The position numbers were made by a program, and so were the translations under genes. Shown here one piece after another: positions 45,964 through 56,685 of a stretch of DNA of 64,000 bases (positions within the stretch are counted from its first letter, which is position 1; every line of letters starts with the position of its first letter). The notes under the pieces were generated by a model. It was not told where the DNA came from. It saw nothing but the letters and a program-made list of their open reading frames with translations, and made no database searches. Origin of the DNA: Flexilinea flocculi. GTDB taxonomy: Bacteria; Chloroflexota; Anaerolineae; Anaerolineales; Anaerolineaceae. Location of the stretch: assembly GCF_001192795.1 (NCBI RefSeq), contig NZ_DF968181.1:1974974-2038973 (forward strand). Direction: 5' to 3'.

Positions 45964-46302
45964 TCATGCAATTCGATTCTGACTTGCTTCACTACTGAAG
46001 CCATCCGGATATCGCTTTTCAAGTTTGGTGATATTTTTTTGTGCAATTTCCTGCAAATCAACACCAATATCATGGGAATATACGGCAATATACCAAAGGA
46101 TATCACCCAATTCCTCTATGACCTTTTCTTGATCATAGGGATGCCCATGTAAAAATACTTTCTTAGTACGATTGGCCAGTTCTCCCACTTCCCCAGCCAA
46201 TGCCAGCGACCAGGTCAAATGCATCGTTTTTTCATCCATCGGTACTGTTGCTGTTCGCAGACAGAAATCCTGGTATTCATTCATCGTTTCAAAATTTACC
46301 AT
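45964..46302 (-). CDS. MazG-like nucleotide pyrophosphohydrolase
   Basis: A 112-residue all-alpha NTP pyrophosphohydrolase. The metal-binding motifs are ALAGEVGELAN and EELGDILWYIAV, the EExxE...ExxD pattern of the MazG/dUTPase-like family; the C-terminal KRYPDGF is common in this single-domain group. It probably removes non-canonical nucleotides. AAGGAG lies before the ATG at 46302. It is monocistronic. Confidence 0.88.
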   Translation of the reverse strand: MVNFETMNEYQDFCLRTATVPMDEKTMHLTWSLALAGEVGELANRTKKVFLHGHPYDQEKVIEELGDILWYIAVYSHDIGVDLQEIAQKNITKLEKRYPDGFSSEASQNRIA

Positions 46303-46445
46303 CTCGCTCCTTTATTCGTAATATTTTTTTCATGTATTTTCTATTCAAAAGCAGAATTCTAAATCTTCTCGTTTTCGTAATGAAGCTGTAGATAGCCGAG
46401 ATCTTCAATTCTACAAATATTAATGCAAATTCCTCCGTTGATAAT

Positions 46446-46569
46446 CAGTAATTCGAAATTTAGATTGATTTTTCAAATCAATCAAGAAAATTTATTATCC
46501 TTATGATTTTTGCGCGAACCGAATAACGATAAGAGTAACAAAGAATTCTTCTCAGATTTCGAATTACTG
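46446..46569 (+). repeat. Dispersed hairpin element, copy 15 (both termini intact)
   Basis: CAGTAATTCGAAATTTAGAT at the left and CAGATTTCGAATTACTG at the right are perfect partners over the outer 12 bases, extending one base further (T/A). The long arm is left. The stem (TATTATCCTTATGATTTTTG with CGATAAGAGTAAC) is decayed around GCGCGAACCG. It shows the full layout of arms without a paired stem. Confidence 0.8.
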
Positions 46570-46766
46570 ATTGTTAACAGCATTTATACAAAATTTTTAT
46601 ACAATATTATCAGGTTTCATCGATAATAATACAGGACTCTTTAATAGAATTATCGCCAATTGAGAAAAAAGACCACAATCTTTAAAAGTCAGACGATATG
46701 AAATAAGAGTATTCCTACAAAATTTAGGGCTGCAGTCAGACAAATGATTGCACCATGGAGTAAAAA

Positions 46767-49340
46767 ATGAATTTTGATAAATTTACACAAAAAGCACAGG
46801 AAGCGGTCAGTCAATCACAGCAAATTGCCATCGAATTTTCCCATCAGACGATTGAACCGGCACATCTGTTATTAGCGCTGATCCGTCAACAGGAAGGCAT
46901 CGTTCCAGCGATCGTCACACGCGTATCAGGTAGTGTTGCCGGGCTGCAAACGGATCTTGAAAAGGATCTTGAAGCTCGTTCGAAAGTATATGGAAGCAAC
47001 ACATCGTTAAGCATGTCCAAAACTACAGCAGACATCTTGGGAAACGCTGAAAAAATTGCCAAAGGCATGCAAGATGAATATGTTTCAACCGAACATCTAT
47101 TCCTTGCACTGTGTGACAGTACAGAAGGAAAACGATTATCACAATTCGGATTGACAAAGGATTCGATTCTTAAAGCATTAATGTCTATTCGCGGCCGCCA
47201 AAGAGTGACCAATCAAAACCCTGAGGAAACCTATCAGTCATTGGAAAAATATGGCCGTGATTTGACTGCCATTGCCCGCCAGGGAAAACTGGATCCTGTC
47301 ATCGGAAGAGATGACGAAATCCGGCGGACAATTCAAATATTATCCCGCAGGACGAAAAATAATCCGGCATTAATCGGTGACCCGGGTGTCGGAAAAACTG
47401 CAGTTGTGGAAGGGCTTGCACAGCGAATAGTCAAAGGAGATGTCCCGGAAGGTCTAAAAAATAAACGATTGGTCCAATTGGACATGTCCGCACTGGTTGC
47501 AGGTGCAAAATATCGTGGTGACTTTGAAGAACGACTGAAAGCGGTCCTGAAAGAGATTACGGACTCAGAAGGTGAAATTATCCTTTTTATTGACGAAATG
47601 CATACCATCGTTGGAGCGGGCGCTGCAGAAGGATCCATGGATGCCGGTAATATGATCAAACCGATGCTGGCACGCGGTGAATTACATCTGATCGGAGCCA
47701 CCACGCTGGATGAATATCGAAAATATATCGAAAAAGATGCTGCGCTGGAAAGACGTTTTCAGACGGTTCTGGTCAATGAACCCAGTGTTGAAGATACCAT
47801 CAGCATCCTGCGTGGTTTGAAACAACGGTATGAAGTCCATCACGGAGTTCGAATCACAGATCCGGCTGTTATTGCTGCGGCGACGCTCTCAAACCGCTAT
47901 ATCACTGACAGGCACCTGCCAGATAAAGCAATTGATCTGATCGATGAAGCGGCAGCCCGCCTTCGGACTGAAATTGATTCAAAGCCGCAGATCCTGGATG
48001 ATGTCGACCGACAAATTATGCAACTCGAAATTGAAAAACAGGCACTCCAGAAAGAGCATGATGCCGCATCGAAAGAACGCCTGAAGAAAATTGAAGAGGA
48101 TCTGTCCAATCTGAAAGAAAAGGCAAATTCCCTGTCGACCCGATGGCACACGGAAAAAGAGGCAATTCTAAAGCTTCGCACGATAAAAGAAAGATTGGAA
48201 GAGACTAATCTGAAAATCGAACAATCCGAACGAAACAGCAACTTGGAACAGGCAGCGCGGCTGCGTTACGGTGAACTGCCTGCACTGGAAAAAGAACGAA
48301 GTGAAGCTGAAAATCTGCTAAAAACGCTGCAGAAAGAAGGAGCTTTGCTAAAAGAGGAAGTTGATGATGAGGAAATCGCAGCTGTCGTCGGTAAATGGAC
48401 GGGAATTCCAGTGTCACGCCTTTTGGAAAGCGAAATGCAGAAACTTTCTCATATGGAAGAACGGCTGCATCAACGCGTAGTCGGTCAGAATGATGCGGTC
48501 AACGCCGTCAGCAATGCAGTCCGCCGTTCTCGAGCTGGTTTACAGGATCCAAACCGCCCCATCGGATCGTTTATCTTTATTGGTCCGACTGGCGTCGGTA
48601 AAACCGAACTGGCAAAAGCGCTGGCAGAATTTCTGTTTGACGACGAAAAGGCAATCGTACGAATTGATATGAGCGAATATCAGGAAAAGCATACCGTTTC
48701 TCGACTGATCGGTGCGCCTCCCGGATATGTCGGTTATGAAGAGGGCGGACAATTGACTGAATCCATCCGCCGTCATCCGTACAGCGTCGTCTTATTTGAT
48801 GAAATCGAAAAAGCTCACAGTGAAGTCTTTAATGTTTTACTGCAAGTCCTTGACGATGGACGGCTTACTGACGGTCAGGGCAGGACAGTCGATTTTCGCA
48901 ATACGGTGATCATAATGACTTCGAATGCAGGATCTGAATTATGGATGAATGGAGCTCAGCTTGTGAGTCGTGAAGCCATTAACCGTGTTTTACAAAACAC
49001 TTTTCGCCCCGAATTTCTTAACCGGCTTGATGAGATCGTTGTTTTCCATCCATTGACGATCAGTGATCTGCAACGCATCGTGAACATCCAATTGGAAAAA
49101 GTCCGTCAGCTCCTACGGCAAAGGGAGATGGCGCTCGAGCTATCGGATTCTGCCATTCGTTATCTGGTTGAAGCAGGAACAGATATCGAATATGGCGCTC
49201 GGCCTTTAAAGCGGGCTATCCAGCAAAACCTGTTGGATCCTCTCGCGTCTGAAATGATCAGCGGAAAATTTGTATCAGGAGATACAATTCACGTCAATGT
49301 GGATCCGAACCAGGAAAATCTCATATTTACGAAAGCATAA
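46767..49340 (+). CDS. clpB: ATP-dependent disaggregase ClpB
   Basis: An 857-residue Hsp100 chaperone. The N domain (about 1-145), first AAA domain with [17 protein letters not shown] and [20 protein letters not shown], long coiled-coil middle domain (about 405-530), and second AAA domain with [16 protein letters not shown] are complete. The length is that of canonical ClpB and excludes ClpC. GGAG lies 6 nt before the ATG at 46767. I searched the upstream region by eye for a CIRCE element (TTAGCACTC) and found none. A strong terminator follows. Confidence 0.97.
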   Translation: MNFDKFTQKAQEAVSQSQQIAIEFSHQTIEPAHLLLALIRQQEGIVPAIVTRVSGSVAGLQTDLEKDLEARSKVYGSNTSLSMSKTTADILGNAEKIAKGMQDEYVSTEHLFLALCDSTEGKRLSQFGLTKDSILKALMSIRGRQRVTNQNPEETYQSLEKYGRDLTAIARQGKLDPVIGRDDEIRRTIQILSRRTKNNPALIGDPGVGKTAVVEGLAQRIVKGDVPEGLKNKRLVQLDMSALVAGAKYRGDFEERLKAVLKEITDSEGEIILFIDEMHTIVGAGAAEGSMDAGNMIKPMLARGELHLIGATTLDEYRKYIEKDAALERRFQTVLVNEPSVEDTISILRGLKQRYEVHHGVRITDPAVIAAATLSNRYITDRHLPDKAIDLIDEAAARLRTEIDSKPQILDDVDRQIMQLEIEKQALQKEHDAASKERLKKIEEDLSNLKEKANSLSTRWHTEKEAILKLRTIKERLEETNLKIEQSERNSNLEQAARLRYGELPALEKERSEAENLLKTLQKEGALLKEEVDDEEIAAVVGKWTGIPVSRLLESEMQKLSHMEERLHQRVVGQNDAVNAVSNAVRRSRAGLQDPNRPIGSFIFIGPTGVGKTELAKALAEFLFDDEKAIVRIDMSEYQEKHTVSRLIGAPPGYVGYEEGGQLTESIRRHPYSVVLFDEIEKAHSEVFNVLLQVLDDGRLTDGQGRTVDFRNTVIIMTSNAGSELWMNGAQLVSREAINRVLQNTFRPEFLNRLDEIVVFHPLTISDLQRIVNIQLEKVRQLLRQREMALELSDSAIRYLVEAGTDIEYGARPLKRAIQQNLLDPLASEMISGKFVSGDTIHVNVDPNQENLIFTKA

Positions 49341-49361
49341 TACTGAAAAGATATTTTGACA

Positions 49362-49408
49362 AAGCGGATCATGGCTCCAAGTTAGATTGCCATGATCCGC
49401 TTTTTTTT
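49362..49408 (+). terminator. Rho-independent terminator of clpB
   Basis: GCGGATCATGGC pairs perfectly with GCCATGATCCGC across a 13-nt loop and is followed by eight T. Confidence 0.92.
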
Positions 49409-49430
49409 CATTCAACCGATCTTGATTTAC

Positions 49431-49671
49431 CAGCAATTCGAAATATGAAAATTGAATCCTATTTTCATAGGAATTGCTATAAGGAACCTGTCATTGCGAG
49501 CCCCAAAAGGGGCGTGGCAATCTCCCCGCCACACGTAGGGCAGAGCGCCATCCGGAAAGAGATTGCTTCTCAATGATCGCAATGACAGATCAATCAATAT
49601 TTCGAACAGCAGATGAAAGAAATTACACATCCGATAATGAAAATTGAATCCTATTTTCATAGGAATTACTG
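49431..49671. repeat. Composite repeat: CTGTCATTGCGAG repeat nested between dispersed-element termini
   Basis: CAGCAATTCGAAATATGAAA opens the unit. It passes into ATTGAATCCTATTTTCATAG, then a CTGTCATTGCGAG...GCAATGACAG repeat (49488-49588), then ATATTTCGAACAGCAG, and closes with a second ATTGAATCCTATTTTCATAG and ATTACTG. It is a single-copy relative of the 202-bp tandem unit at 31909-32312. Confidence 0.8.
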
Positions 49672-49744
49672 ATTATTGGCAATTTTCAGTTTTCCTTTTT
49701 CTAACGGGTATAATTGGTTTCGAAATATTTATAACGGAGGCCCA

Positions 49745-50374
49745 ATGTCCAACGTAACAATTACGAATCATCCATTAATTGAACACAAATTGTCAATTTT
49801 ACGTGACGTTAACACGAACCCCACAATTTTTCGCCAACTGGTGAGTGAATTGGGGGCTCTTTTATGTTATGAAGCAACACGTGATCTGCCGATAAAACCC
49901 GTTGAAGTTCAGACTCCTTTGACAACGATGACAGCCTATGAAATGCAGGAAAGTATCGCGCTTATTCCGATTCTTCGTGCCGGCTTAGGAATGGTGGAAG
50001 GTATATGGGCGTTAATCCCCAATGCGCATGTTTTCCATATCGGTTTCTATCGTAATGAACAAACACTGGAGCCGGTTGAGTATTACAACAAACTCCCCAA
50101 GAATCATCCATTTAATACCTGTCTGATTCTTGATCCAATGCTCGCGACAGGCGGATCGGCAATTGCAACAACCGATATCATCAAACGTTGGGGAGCGAAA
50201 AAGATCAAATTTGTTGGGTTGATTGGCGCGCCGGAAGGAATCCGTGCATTACAAGAAGTGCATCCGGATGTCGATATCCATCTGGCAGCCATTGACGATC
50301 ATCTCAATGAAAAAGGATACATTGTTCCTGGGCTGGGAGATGCCGGAGATCGACAATTTGGAACTGTTTTTTAA
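49745..50374 (+). CDS. upp: Uracil phosphoribosyltransferase
   Basis: The 209-residue enzyme salvages uracil to UMP with PRPP. The PRPP-binding loop LILDPMLATGGSAIATTDII and the uracil-binding C-terminus YIVPGLGDAGDRQFGT are canonical. The start is the ATG at 49745, because GGAGG lies upstream at 49737-49741; upstream codons in the same frame are not conserved. It complements the purine salvage genes at the right end. Confidence 0.96.
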   Translation: MSNVTITNHPLIEHKLSILRDVNTNPTIFRQLVSELGALLCYEATRDLPIKPVEVQTPLTTMTAYEMQESIALIPILRAGLGMVEGIWALIPNAHVFHIGFYRNEQTLEPVEYYNKLPKNHPFNTCLILDPMLATGGSAIATTDIIKRWGAKKIKFVGLIGAPEGIRALQEVHPDVDIHLAAIDDHLNEKGYIVPGLGDAGDRQFGTVF

Positions 50375-50478
50375 TCCGGTTACCATTATGGTTTCACATA
50401 AAAAGTGGATGCACCGATCATAATCAGTCAATGCTTCCATTTTTAAGAAGCTTTTTTTATTTGAGAAAAGAACTATTG

Positions 50479-50530
50479 GTTATACCGTTATTGTTGAGAA
50501 TCGTTCAACAATAACGGTATAACTTTTTAA
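50479..50530 (+). terminator. Terminator-like perfect hairpin after upp
   Basis: GTTATACCGTTATTGTTGA pairs perfectly with its 19-nt complement across GAATCGT, followed by TTTTTAATC. A dispersed-element right terminus (TTTCGAATTTCGAATCGTTG, ending 50573) lies 45 bp further, so this is probably an element whose hairpin works as a terminator. Confidence 0.8.
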
Positions 50531-50605
50531 TCTTCAATTTTTACAAAAGGGTTTTTCGAATTTCGAATCGTTGTATAAATCTCCTTCTGTAATTTGAAGG
50601 AGGAA

Positions 50606-51172
50606 CTATTTTAAAATTTTTGCATAAATTTTTGCGTCACAGAATTCTCCATGCACCGGCAGACGTTTCCGATAAACACCTTCCTGCTGCATTCCAAGTT
50701 TTTGCATAACGCGTTCTGATTTGTAGTTATCAATTTCGCATTGAGCCTCAACGCGATGTAAATTCAGATATTTTGCTCCAGCATCGATCATCGCATTTGC
50801 TGCCTCAACAATATACCCATGTCCCCAATATCGCGGGGACAAGCAGTATCCTAACTCTCCCATCAACAGATCAAAATCGACTGTCACGAATGCTATTGTT
50901 CCAATCAATTTATTTTCTTCTTTCAGAATAATTCCTCTGTCAATTTGCAATCTTTTCCCTTCCACATCTTCAAGAAACTTCAGAAAAGCTCGTGTGTCTT
51001 CAATAGTCCTGTGGGCAGACCAGCTCATAAACTGGGCGACCTCAGGTTTGGATGCATACTCAAAAATATCGTTTTCATCTTCCCATCGGATTGGACGAAG
51101 AATTAACCGATCTGTTGTAATCAACGCCGGAAATTGAGCCAAAATATCAAAAGACACTTTATTTGCCTCCAT
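50606..51172 (-). CDS. GNAT acetyltransferase, RimJ/RimL type
   Basis: A 188-residue N-acetyltransferase. TDRLILRPIRWEDENDIFEYAS is the family N-terminus, ELGYCLSPRYWGHGYIVEAA holds the acetyl-CoA-binding pattern (R/Q-x-x-G-x-G/A), and NYKSERVMQKLGMQQEGVYR is the C-terminal motif. The substrate is usually a ribosomal or other N-terminus, or an antibiotic. The start could instead be a TTG at 51181, close to AAGGA. Confidence 0.85.
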   Translation of the reverse strand: MEANKVSFDILAQFPALITTDRLILRPIRWEDENDIFEYASKPEVAQFMSWSAHRTIEDTRAFLKFLEDVEGKRLQIDRGIILKEENKLIGTIAFVTVDFDLLMGELGYCLSPRYWGHGYIVEAANAMIDAGAKYLNLHRVEAQCEIDNYKSERVMQKLGMQQEGVYRKRLPVHGEFCDAKIYAKILK

Positions 51173-51413
51173 AATGAGCAACTGTCCTTTTGCAATTTAA
51201 TTCTTTTTAGTAATAGAAAAGTAATTCGCAATTGTCACTAAGTCTATAATTCCTATAGATTTGAAAAAAATATTCATGCTAAAATTGATAAGCGTCATAG
51301 AATCCTTATGACATTTGTAATATTACTCCAATATACTCGTGATAATTTTATCACCAAGGTCATTTGAATGGAATTGGAAGCCCCGAAATAATGAATCGAA
51401 ACAAGGAGTTTTT

Positions 51414-52034
51414 ATGTTAGTTGGTTCTCGAATGACGTATCCCGTGATTACAATCAGTCCAAGAGCGACATTGGATTCAGCCAATGATTTGATCAATAAG
51501 GAATCCATTCATTCGCTGCCGGTTGTCGATCGACAGGGGCGTTTATTAGGTTTAATTACAAAAGATAAAATTGACAGCGTTCTTTGCAAAAACGGTTCGA
51601 CTAATGAAGTAGAATCAGAGCTTTTAGTCGAAGACTTTATGATGACGCAAGTATTGACTGTTACTGAAAATACTCCCATTGAAGAAGCTGCACGGATTAT
51701 TTCGGATTATGACATTAAATCTCTTCCGGTAATACGCGGTAATTATGTCGTAGGAATTATTACAGCCACCTCTCTTATCCGTATCTTCCTTGAAATGACT
51801 GGAGCCCGTTCCCAGGGAATTCGCTTGACGCTGCAAGTTGAAGACGTTCCTGGCAAGATTTTCTCCATTTTTAAGAAAATTTGTGAAATGAATGGAAATG
51901 TCGTTTCTTTTTCAACATACAACTCGGAAGAAAAAGGTTATAAGATGATGACGTTAAAAATTGACGGAATTGAAAAATATGAGTTAAAACAGGCAATTAC
52001 ACCGCTTGTATATAAAGTCGCAGATATTCGATAA
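51414..52034 (+). CDS. CBS-pair and ACT-like domain protein (AcuB-like)
   Basis: A 206-residue cytoplasmic sensor-type protein. Two CBS domains span about 1-125 (MLVGSRMTYPVITISPRATL and FMMTQVLTVTENTPIEEAAR). An ACT-like domain follows (LTLQVEDVPGKIFSIFKKIC). Such proteins bind adenine nucleotides or a small ligand. The target is not known; AcuB itself is linked to acetoin use. AAGGAG lies 5 nt before the ATG at 51414. The gene is monocistronic. Confidence 0.85.
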   Translation: MLVGSRMTYPVITISPRATLDSANDLINKESIHSLPVVDRQGRLLGLITKDKIDSVLCKNGSTNEVESELLVEDFMMTQVLTVTENTPIEEAARIISDYDIKSLPVIRGNYVVGIITATSLIRIFLEMTGARSQGIRLTLQVEDVPGKIFSIFKKICEMNGNVVSFSTYNSEEKGYKMMTLKIDGIEKYELKQAITPLVYKVADIR

Positions 52035-52196
52035 TTAGTATCCTTCTAAATCCGGATGACTGCTGCTTGAGCTCAACCGTTTTGTTCTTCATTGGAATAA
52101 ATATCGAGAATACCCCATTGAAAAATCGATTTGAATTGGCGCAAAAAATCCTTCAATGATTAAAGGCAGATTGTAGCATTGGTTACAATTATTAAC

Positions 52197-52321
52197 GAAT
52201 AATTCGAAATATGAAAAGAATTCATTGATGTTCATACTGTTTTATGCTTAGCGCAAAGACATCAAAAGAACAAGTTTTTTTCCGATGGATACAAATTGCG
52301 AGTCAATATTTCGAATTACTG
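52197..52321 (-). repeat. Dispersed hairpin element, copy 16 (reverse)
   Basis: ATAATTCGAAATATGAAAAG with AATTCATTG (short arm) is left, and GCGAGTCAATATTTCGAATT plus ACTG (long arm) is right. The stem is decayed around TGCTTAGCGCA. Confidence 0.7.
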
Positions 52322-52489
52322 CCACAAATCCGCTATTGGTGTGTCATAATTGTAGACAGTTAAGAAAATTGAGGAATTGAGCCCAGATGATTTTCCGCAA
52401 TACAAGACTATCGATAATCAAAAATCATAATCTCCTCTGATAGGGCAATTAGCCGTAATTTCGAAATTTGGAAAAGACTTAAAAAAATG

Positions 52490-52612
52490 CAGTTATTCGA
52501 AATATGAGAGGATTCTTTGTTGTTATATTGTTTTTGAACTTTCCATAAAACATCATAACGACAGGTTTTTCCTCGATTGATTCGAATAGCAAGTTAATAT
52601 TTCGAATTTCTG
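52490..52612 (-). repeat. Dispersed hairpin element, copy 17 (reverse)
   Basis: CAGTTATTCGAAATATGAGA opens the short arm, and ATTCGAATAGCAAG with ATATTTCGAATTTCTG forms the long arm. The right arm closely follows that of the copy at 19069. The stem GTTGTTATATTG / CATCATAACG is partly lost. Confidence 0.7.
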
Positions 52613-52738
52613 AAAAAAAGATCTTTCCAAAGTATAATGCTGCTCTGATTGATCGACATAAGATGAGAATCAAAAGGTTTGAACTGTTCAGACAGAAAGT
52701 ACGAAAATCTTGAAGAATTAAAGGAAAGAAAACGATTC

Positions 52739-55522
52739 ATGATCGCATTGGACATTGAAACAACCGGACTTGATCCCCAAATTGATAGCATCACAGAAAT
52801 TGCTGCGGTCAGGTTTTCAGCTTCAAGAATTGAAGACTCTTTTCAAACACTTGTGAACCCCAACCGGCCGATTCCTTCAAATATCACGCAGCTCACTCAC
52901 ATCACCAATGATATGGTGCGAAATGCTCCACAGATCAGTGATGTTTATTCGAAATTTATAGAGTTTATCGGTGATGATACGATCGTTGGACACAACGTTG
53001 GATTTGACCTCAGCTTTTTAAAGCGCGGTAATTACCTGAAAAAAAATCAGGTCTTCGACACCTATGAAATAGCTTCCGTACTCTTACCTTGCGCCTCCCG
53101 ATATAATCTCGGTTCATTAGCGCAACAGATGGGAATCTTTGTTCAAGACCAGCATAGGGCTTTAGCGGATTGCATTTCGAATTATCAGGTTTATAATCGG
53201 CTGGTCGAAAAAGCCAATTCACTTCCTTTAAATCTTCTGATGGATATTGTTTCACTGGCATCCGGCACAGGATGGAGCGGTTCAGAGTTTTTCCGGCAGA
53301 TCATTCAAAAACGGATTAAAAATGGCGAAAAGCCCCAATCCAGTTTCCAGATCCCGATTCCTGCAATTAAAAACCAATGGACTGACCAGAAATTAGAACT
53401 GAAACCTGCAGAAAAACCCGATCGACTTGATGCTGATGAAATTGCTGCGATTCTTGAATATGGCGGTGAATTTCACAAACATTTTCCAAATTATGAACAA
53501 CGCCCACAACAAATTGAGATGCTGCGTTCCATTTGTCACGCTTTTTCTGAAGGGAAACACATGTTTATCGAAGCAGGTACCGGCACTGGAAAATCATTTG
53601 CCTATCTGATTCCTGCCTTTCATTGGGCGATAAAAAATGGAGAACGGGTAATCGTCTCAACCAATACGATCAACCTTCAGGATCAGCTAATTCATAAAGA
53701 CATCCCTGAATTGGGACAAGCACTGGGAATAGACCTGCGCGCGACAATCCAAAAAGGTCGTAATAATTATCTTTGTCCACGCAAACTTCAACTCATCCAT
53801 AACCGTGGGGCTGAATCACCGGAAGAAGTCCGTGTCATCGGTAAAATCTTAGTTTGGCTGCATGAAGGCGGAAATGGTGACCGCAGCGAAATAAATTTGA
53901 ATGGTCCGATTGAAAAAGACATCTGGAGTCAGCTCAGCGCTGAAAATGATAGTTGTCGTTCAAACCAATGCCAAATCAGGCGCAAGGGTGCATGTCCATT
54001 CTACAACATACGCGATCAGGCGCTGCGCTCGCACGTCATCATCGCAAACCATGCGCTGCTTTTAGCGGATCTGGCAAATAATGGCGGCGTCTTACCGGAT
54101 TATAAATATCTGATCATCGACGAAGGACACCATCTGGAATCCGCTGCGACAAGCGCATTCAGCTATCGTCTGTCCCCGATAGAAATTAACCGGATGCTGT
54201 TAGAACTGGGTAGTATCGGCAAAGGATTAATCGGACGGCTGCAAACTGAATTGCAGCCAATACTAAAACAAGATAACTATGCGCAGTTGATCGAGCGCTT
54301 CAATTTCATCACACAATACTCTTCCCAGCTTGACATCTCCTGCAAAGCATTGTTTGGATTGATTCAATTCTTTATGTCAGAAGCCAGAGAGGGTACACCG
54401 CTTTCAGTCTATGGTCAGCAGCTTCGGATAACCTCATCAGTTCGTACAGCAGCAGGCTGGAGTGACTTAGAGATCGCCTGGGATGATACAAACAATGCGT
54501 TTGAGAAAATCATTTCTGAAATGACTCTTGTTTCCAAAGATTTTGCTGATAATGACGATCTTGATGATGAAAATATTCTGGAATTGATTGATCTTTTTCG
54601 CGGTATCGGAAAACAGTTGCTGGAAGCCAGAAATCAAATCGATGGATTAATTGCCAATCCGATTCAAAATTTTGTCTATTGGATCGACATTTCTCCAGTC
54701 AACAACCGGTTGACACTGAATTCTGCGCCGCTTGCTGTTGGACCGATTGTCGAAAAATTACTCTGGCATGAAAAAGAGAGCATCATTCTTACCTCCGCCA
54801 CATTAACGACTGATAACAGCTTTGACTATATGAAGGAAAGATTATGCGCTGACGAAGCGGAAGAATTATGTGTCGGATCACCCTTTGATTATGAGAATGC
54901 GGTTTTATTGTACATTCCGAATGACATACCGGATCCAAACCAGGGCGCCTCTCAGCATATGGTTGAAACGACCCTTATAAAGTTATGCAAAGCGACCGGT
55001 GGCAGAACATTGGCGCTTTTCACATCGTATGCCCAGTTGAAACGAACATCCAACAGTATTGCTCCTCAATTGGCTGAAGCCGGTATTACAGTCTTTGAAC
55101 AAGGGGAAGGAGCTTCGGCATCTTCTTTGTTGGAAACATTTCGTGAGACAGATCAGGCAATTTTGCTGGGAACGCGCAGTTTTTGGGAAGGTGTTGATAT
55201 TCAAGGCGAAAAATTATCTGTCGTTGTGATTGTCAAACTTCCGTTTGATGTGCCTTCCGATCCGATCATTGCAGCACGGTCAGAGAGTTTTGAGAATTCA
55301 TTTGGCCAATACAACCTGCCGGAAGCAATCTTGAAATTCAGGCAGGGATTTGGTCGTTTAATTCGATCCCAATCAGATCGGGGGATCATCCTGGTTCTGG
55401 ATTCCCGTGTACTGACAAAAAAATATGGGAGAGAATTTATCAACTCCATTCCCAAGTGCACTCAAATCATTAACAGCATCCGTGATCTGCCGCAAGTAGC
55501 ACGCCGCTGGCTGAATTTATAA
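52739..55522 (+). CDS. dinG: DinG-type DNA helicase with N-terminal DnaQ-like exonuclease
   Basis: A protein of about 927 residues. The N-terminal part is a DEDDh exonuclease (ALDIETTGLDPQ, HNVGFDLSFL, HRALADC). The helicase core has Walker A EAGTGTGKSFA and DEGHHLES, and the iron-sulfur cysteines of the XPD/DinG family appear as YLCPRKL, CRSNQC and GACPFY. DEVH-box helicases of this group resolve displaced strands and replication-blocking structures. The ATG at 52739 begins MIALDIETT. An in-frame TTG at 52679 would add 20 residues. It converges with alr, overlapping by 6 bp. Confidence 0.9.
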   Translation: MIALDIETTGLDPQIDSITEIAAVRFSASRIEDSFQTLVNPNRPIPSNITQLTHITNDMVRNAPQISDVYSKFIEFIGDDTIVGHNVGFDLSFLKRGNYLKKNQVFDTYEIASVLLPCASRYNLGSLAQQMGIFVQDQHRALADCISNYQVYNRLVEKANSLPLNLLMDIVSLASGTGWSGSEFFRQIIQKRIKNGEKPQSSFQIPIPAIKNQWTDQKLELKPAEKPDRLDADEIAAILEYGGEFHKHFPNYEQRPQQIEMLRSICHAFSEGKHMFIEAGTGTGKSFAYLIPAFHWAIKNGERVIVSTNTINLQDQLIHKDIPELGQALGIDLRATIQKGRNNYLCPRKLQLIHNRGAESPEEVRVIGKILVWLHEGGNGDRSEINLNGPIEKDIWSQLSAENDSCRSNQCQIRRKGACPFYNIRDQALRSHVIIANHALLLADLANNGGVLPDYKYLIIDEGHHLESAATSAFSYRLSPIEINRMLLELGSIGKGLIGRLQTELQPILKQDNYAQLIERFNFITQYSSQLDISCKALFGLIQFFMSEAREGTPLSVYGQQLRITSSVRTAAGWSDLEIAWDDTNNAFEKIISEMTLVSKDFADNDDLDDENILELIDLFRGIGKQLLEARNQIDGLIANPIQNFVYWIDISPVNNRLTLNSAPLAVGPIVEKLLWHEKESIILTSATLTTDNSFDYMKERLCADEAEELCVGSPFDYENAVLLYIPNDIPDPNQGASQHMVETTLIKLCKATGGRTLALFTSYAQLKRTSNSIAPQLAEAGITVFEQGEGASASSLLETFRETDQAILLGTRSFWEGVDIQGEKLSVVVIVKLPFDVPSDPIIAARSESFENSFGQYNLPEAILKFRQGFGRLIRSQSDRGIILVLDSRVLTKKYGREFINSIPKCTQIINSIRDLPQVARRWLNL

Positions 55523-56641
55523 ATAAATTCGGTCAACACGATCCGTTATTCCAGTCGTAACATCAGCTCGGGTGGTATGCCATCTTTCAGCGAGATCTTC
55601 AACTTCGATGGATTCCGAGCCTTGCTTGCCCAGAAGGATCACCTCTTCACCGATTGGAAAATAATCCGGCAGCAATACCATACAGGCATCAGTACACACA
55701 CTCCCGACAACCGGAATTTTTTTCCCACCAATTAAAACGACATTATCATGCATTCGTCTGAATCCATCCCCATAACCAACCGGAATTACTCCAATCCAGG
55801 AATCTTCAGCAAGATGATAATGTTGTCCATACCCGATTCCATATCCTGCTGGTAATTTCCTGACAGATACAAGCCGTGTTTTCCAGACTAACGCTCTCTG
55901 CAGGTAAGATGGAAAAGGTTCATAATAGAATGGATTAACTCCTAAAAGAGCGCAGCCGACCCGCACTAAATTATAGCGAGATGAAGGAGTATTAAAAGCT
56001 GCTGCTGAGTTGGAGCAATGAATTTTTGCAGGATAAATGTTAATAGATCTGAGCAAATCCAGCGATTTTTCAAATCGTTCTTTCTGAATCACATTCAAAG
56101 GGGAATCGGGATCATCATCGATATTCGCATAATGGCTGTAGATACCTTCAATCTGAATACATCCCGTCGCCATCGCAGCTTCTGCTAAAGACGGTATTTC
56201 CTCAGGGAAGACTCCAAAACGTCCCATGCCTGTATCTACTTTTAAGTGAATTCTGGCAGGTATCTGAAATTTGCGGAAAGAGCATTCAATTTTCGGCAGC
56301 ATTTCGATACCGTTTAACGATAATACTAAACGATTGCTGACTGCTGTATCGATTTCCTCCTGAGAAAAGGCATGAAAAACAAGAATATCCTTCTTAATTC
56401 CATTTTCCAGCAGTGTAAGACCTTCCTGTACCCGCGCAACGGCAAAAGAATCCACACCTACCTCATCGGCGATGCGAGCCACATCCACTGCGCCATAACC
56501 ATAAGCGTTTGCTTTAACAACCGCCATCACGGGGGTTCCGGTTATTTCCATGCAGCTCCGGCAATTTTCCCGGATTGCATTTAAATCGATTTCCAACCAT
56601 GTTGAAAAAAAGTCTGATTTAGTGAATTTTTGTTTTTCCAT
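55517..56641 (-). CDS. alr: Alanine racemase
   Basis: The 374-residue PLP enzyme makes D-alanine for peptidoglycan. The lysine is in AVVKANAYGYGAV and the tyrosine-bearing loop is VGCALLGVNPFY; RVGC and the C-terminal GTDACMVLLPD-like segment (VCTDACMVLLPD) are conserved. The likely start is the ATG at 56641 (MEKQKFTKSDF), because an upstream in-frame extension to 56776 runs through the repeat hairpin. It converges with dinG. Confidence 0.94.
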   Translation of the reverse strand: MEKQKFTKSDFFSTWLEIDLNAIRENCRSCMEITGTPVMAVVKANAYGYGAVDVARIADEVGVDSFAVARVQEGLTLLENGIKKDILVFHAFSQEEIDTAVSNRLVLSLNGIEMLPKIECSFRKFQIPARIHLKVDTGMGRFGVFPEEIPSLAEAAMATGCIQIEGIYSHYANIDDDPDSPLNVIQKERFEKSLDLLRSINIYPAKIHCSNSAAAFNTPSSRYNLVRVGCALLGVNPFYYEPFPSYLQRALVWKTRLVSVRKLPAGYGIGYGQHYHLAEDSWIGVIPVGYGDGFRRMHDNVVLIGGKKIPVVGSVCTDACMVLLPDYFPIGEEVILLGKQGSESIEVEDLAERWHTTRADVTTGITDRVDRIYL

Positions 56642-56685
56642 TTTGAGTATTTTATCAGGGAAATTCGTATCAGCAGGAGTATGAT

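Larger units (their letters stand above)
52035..52738. other. Intergenic region with two reverse-orientation repeat copies
   Basis: No gene is evident in these 704 bp. Two dispersed-element copies take up 250 bp (52197-52321 and 52490-52612). The promoter of the downstream helicase is presumably between 52612 and 52738. The start codon of that gene is itself uncertain. Confidence 0.45.

Noticed and set aside
46570-46766. CIRCE or similar heat-shock operator before clpB
   Set aside because: No TTAGCACTC-N9-GAGTGCTAA-like sequence is present.
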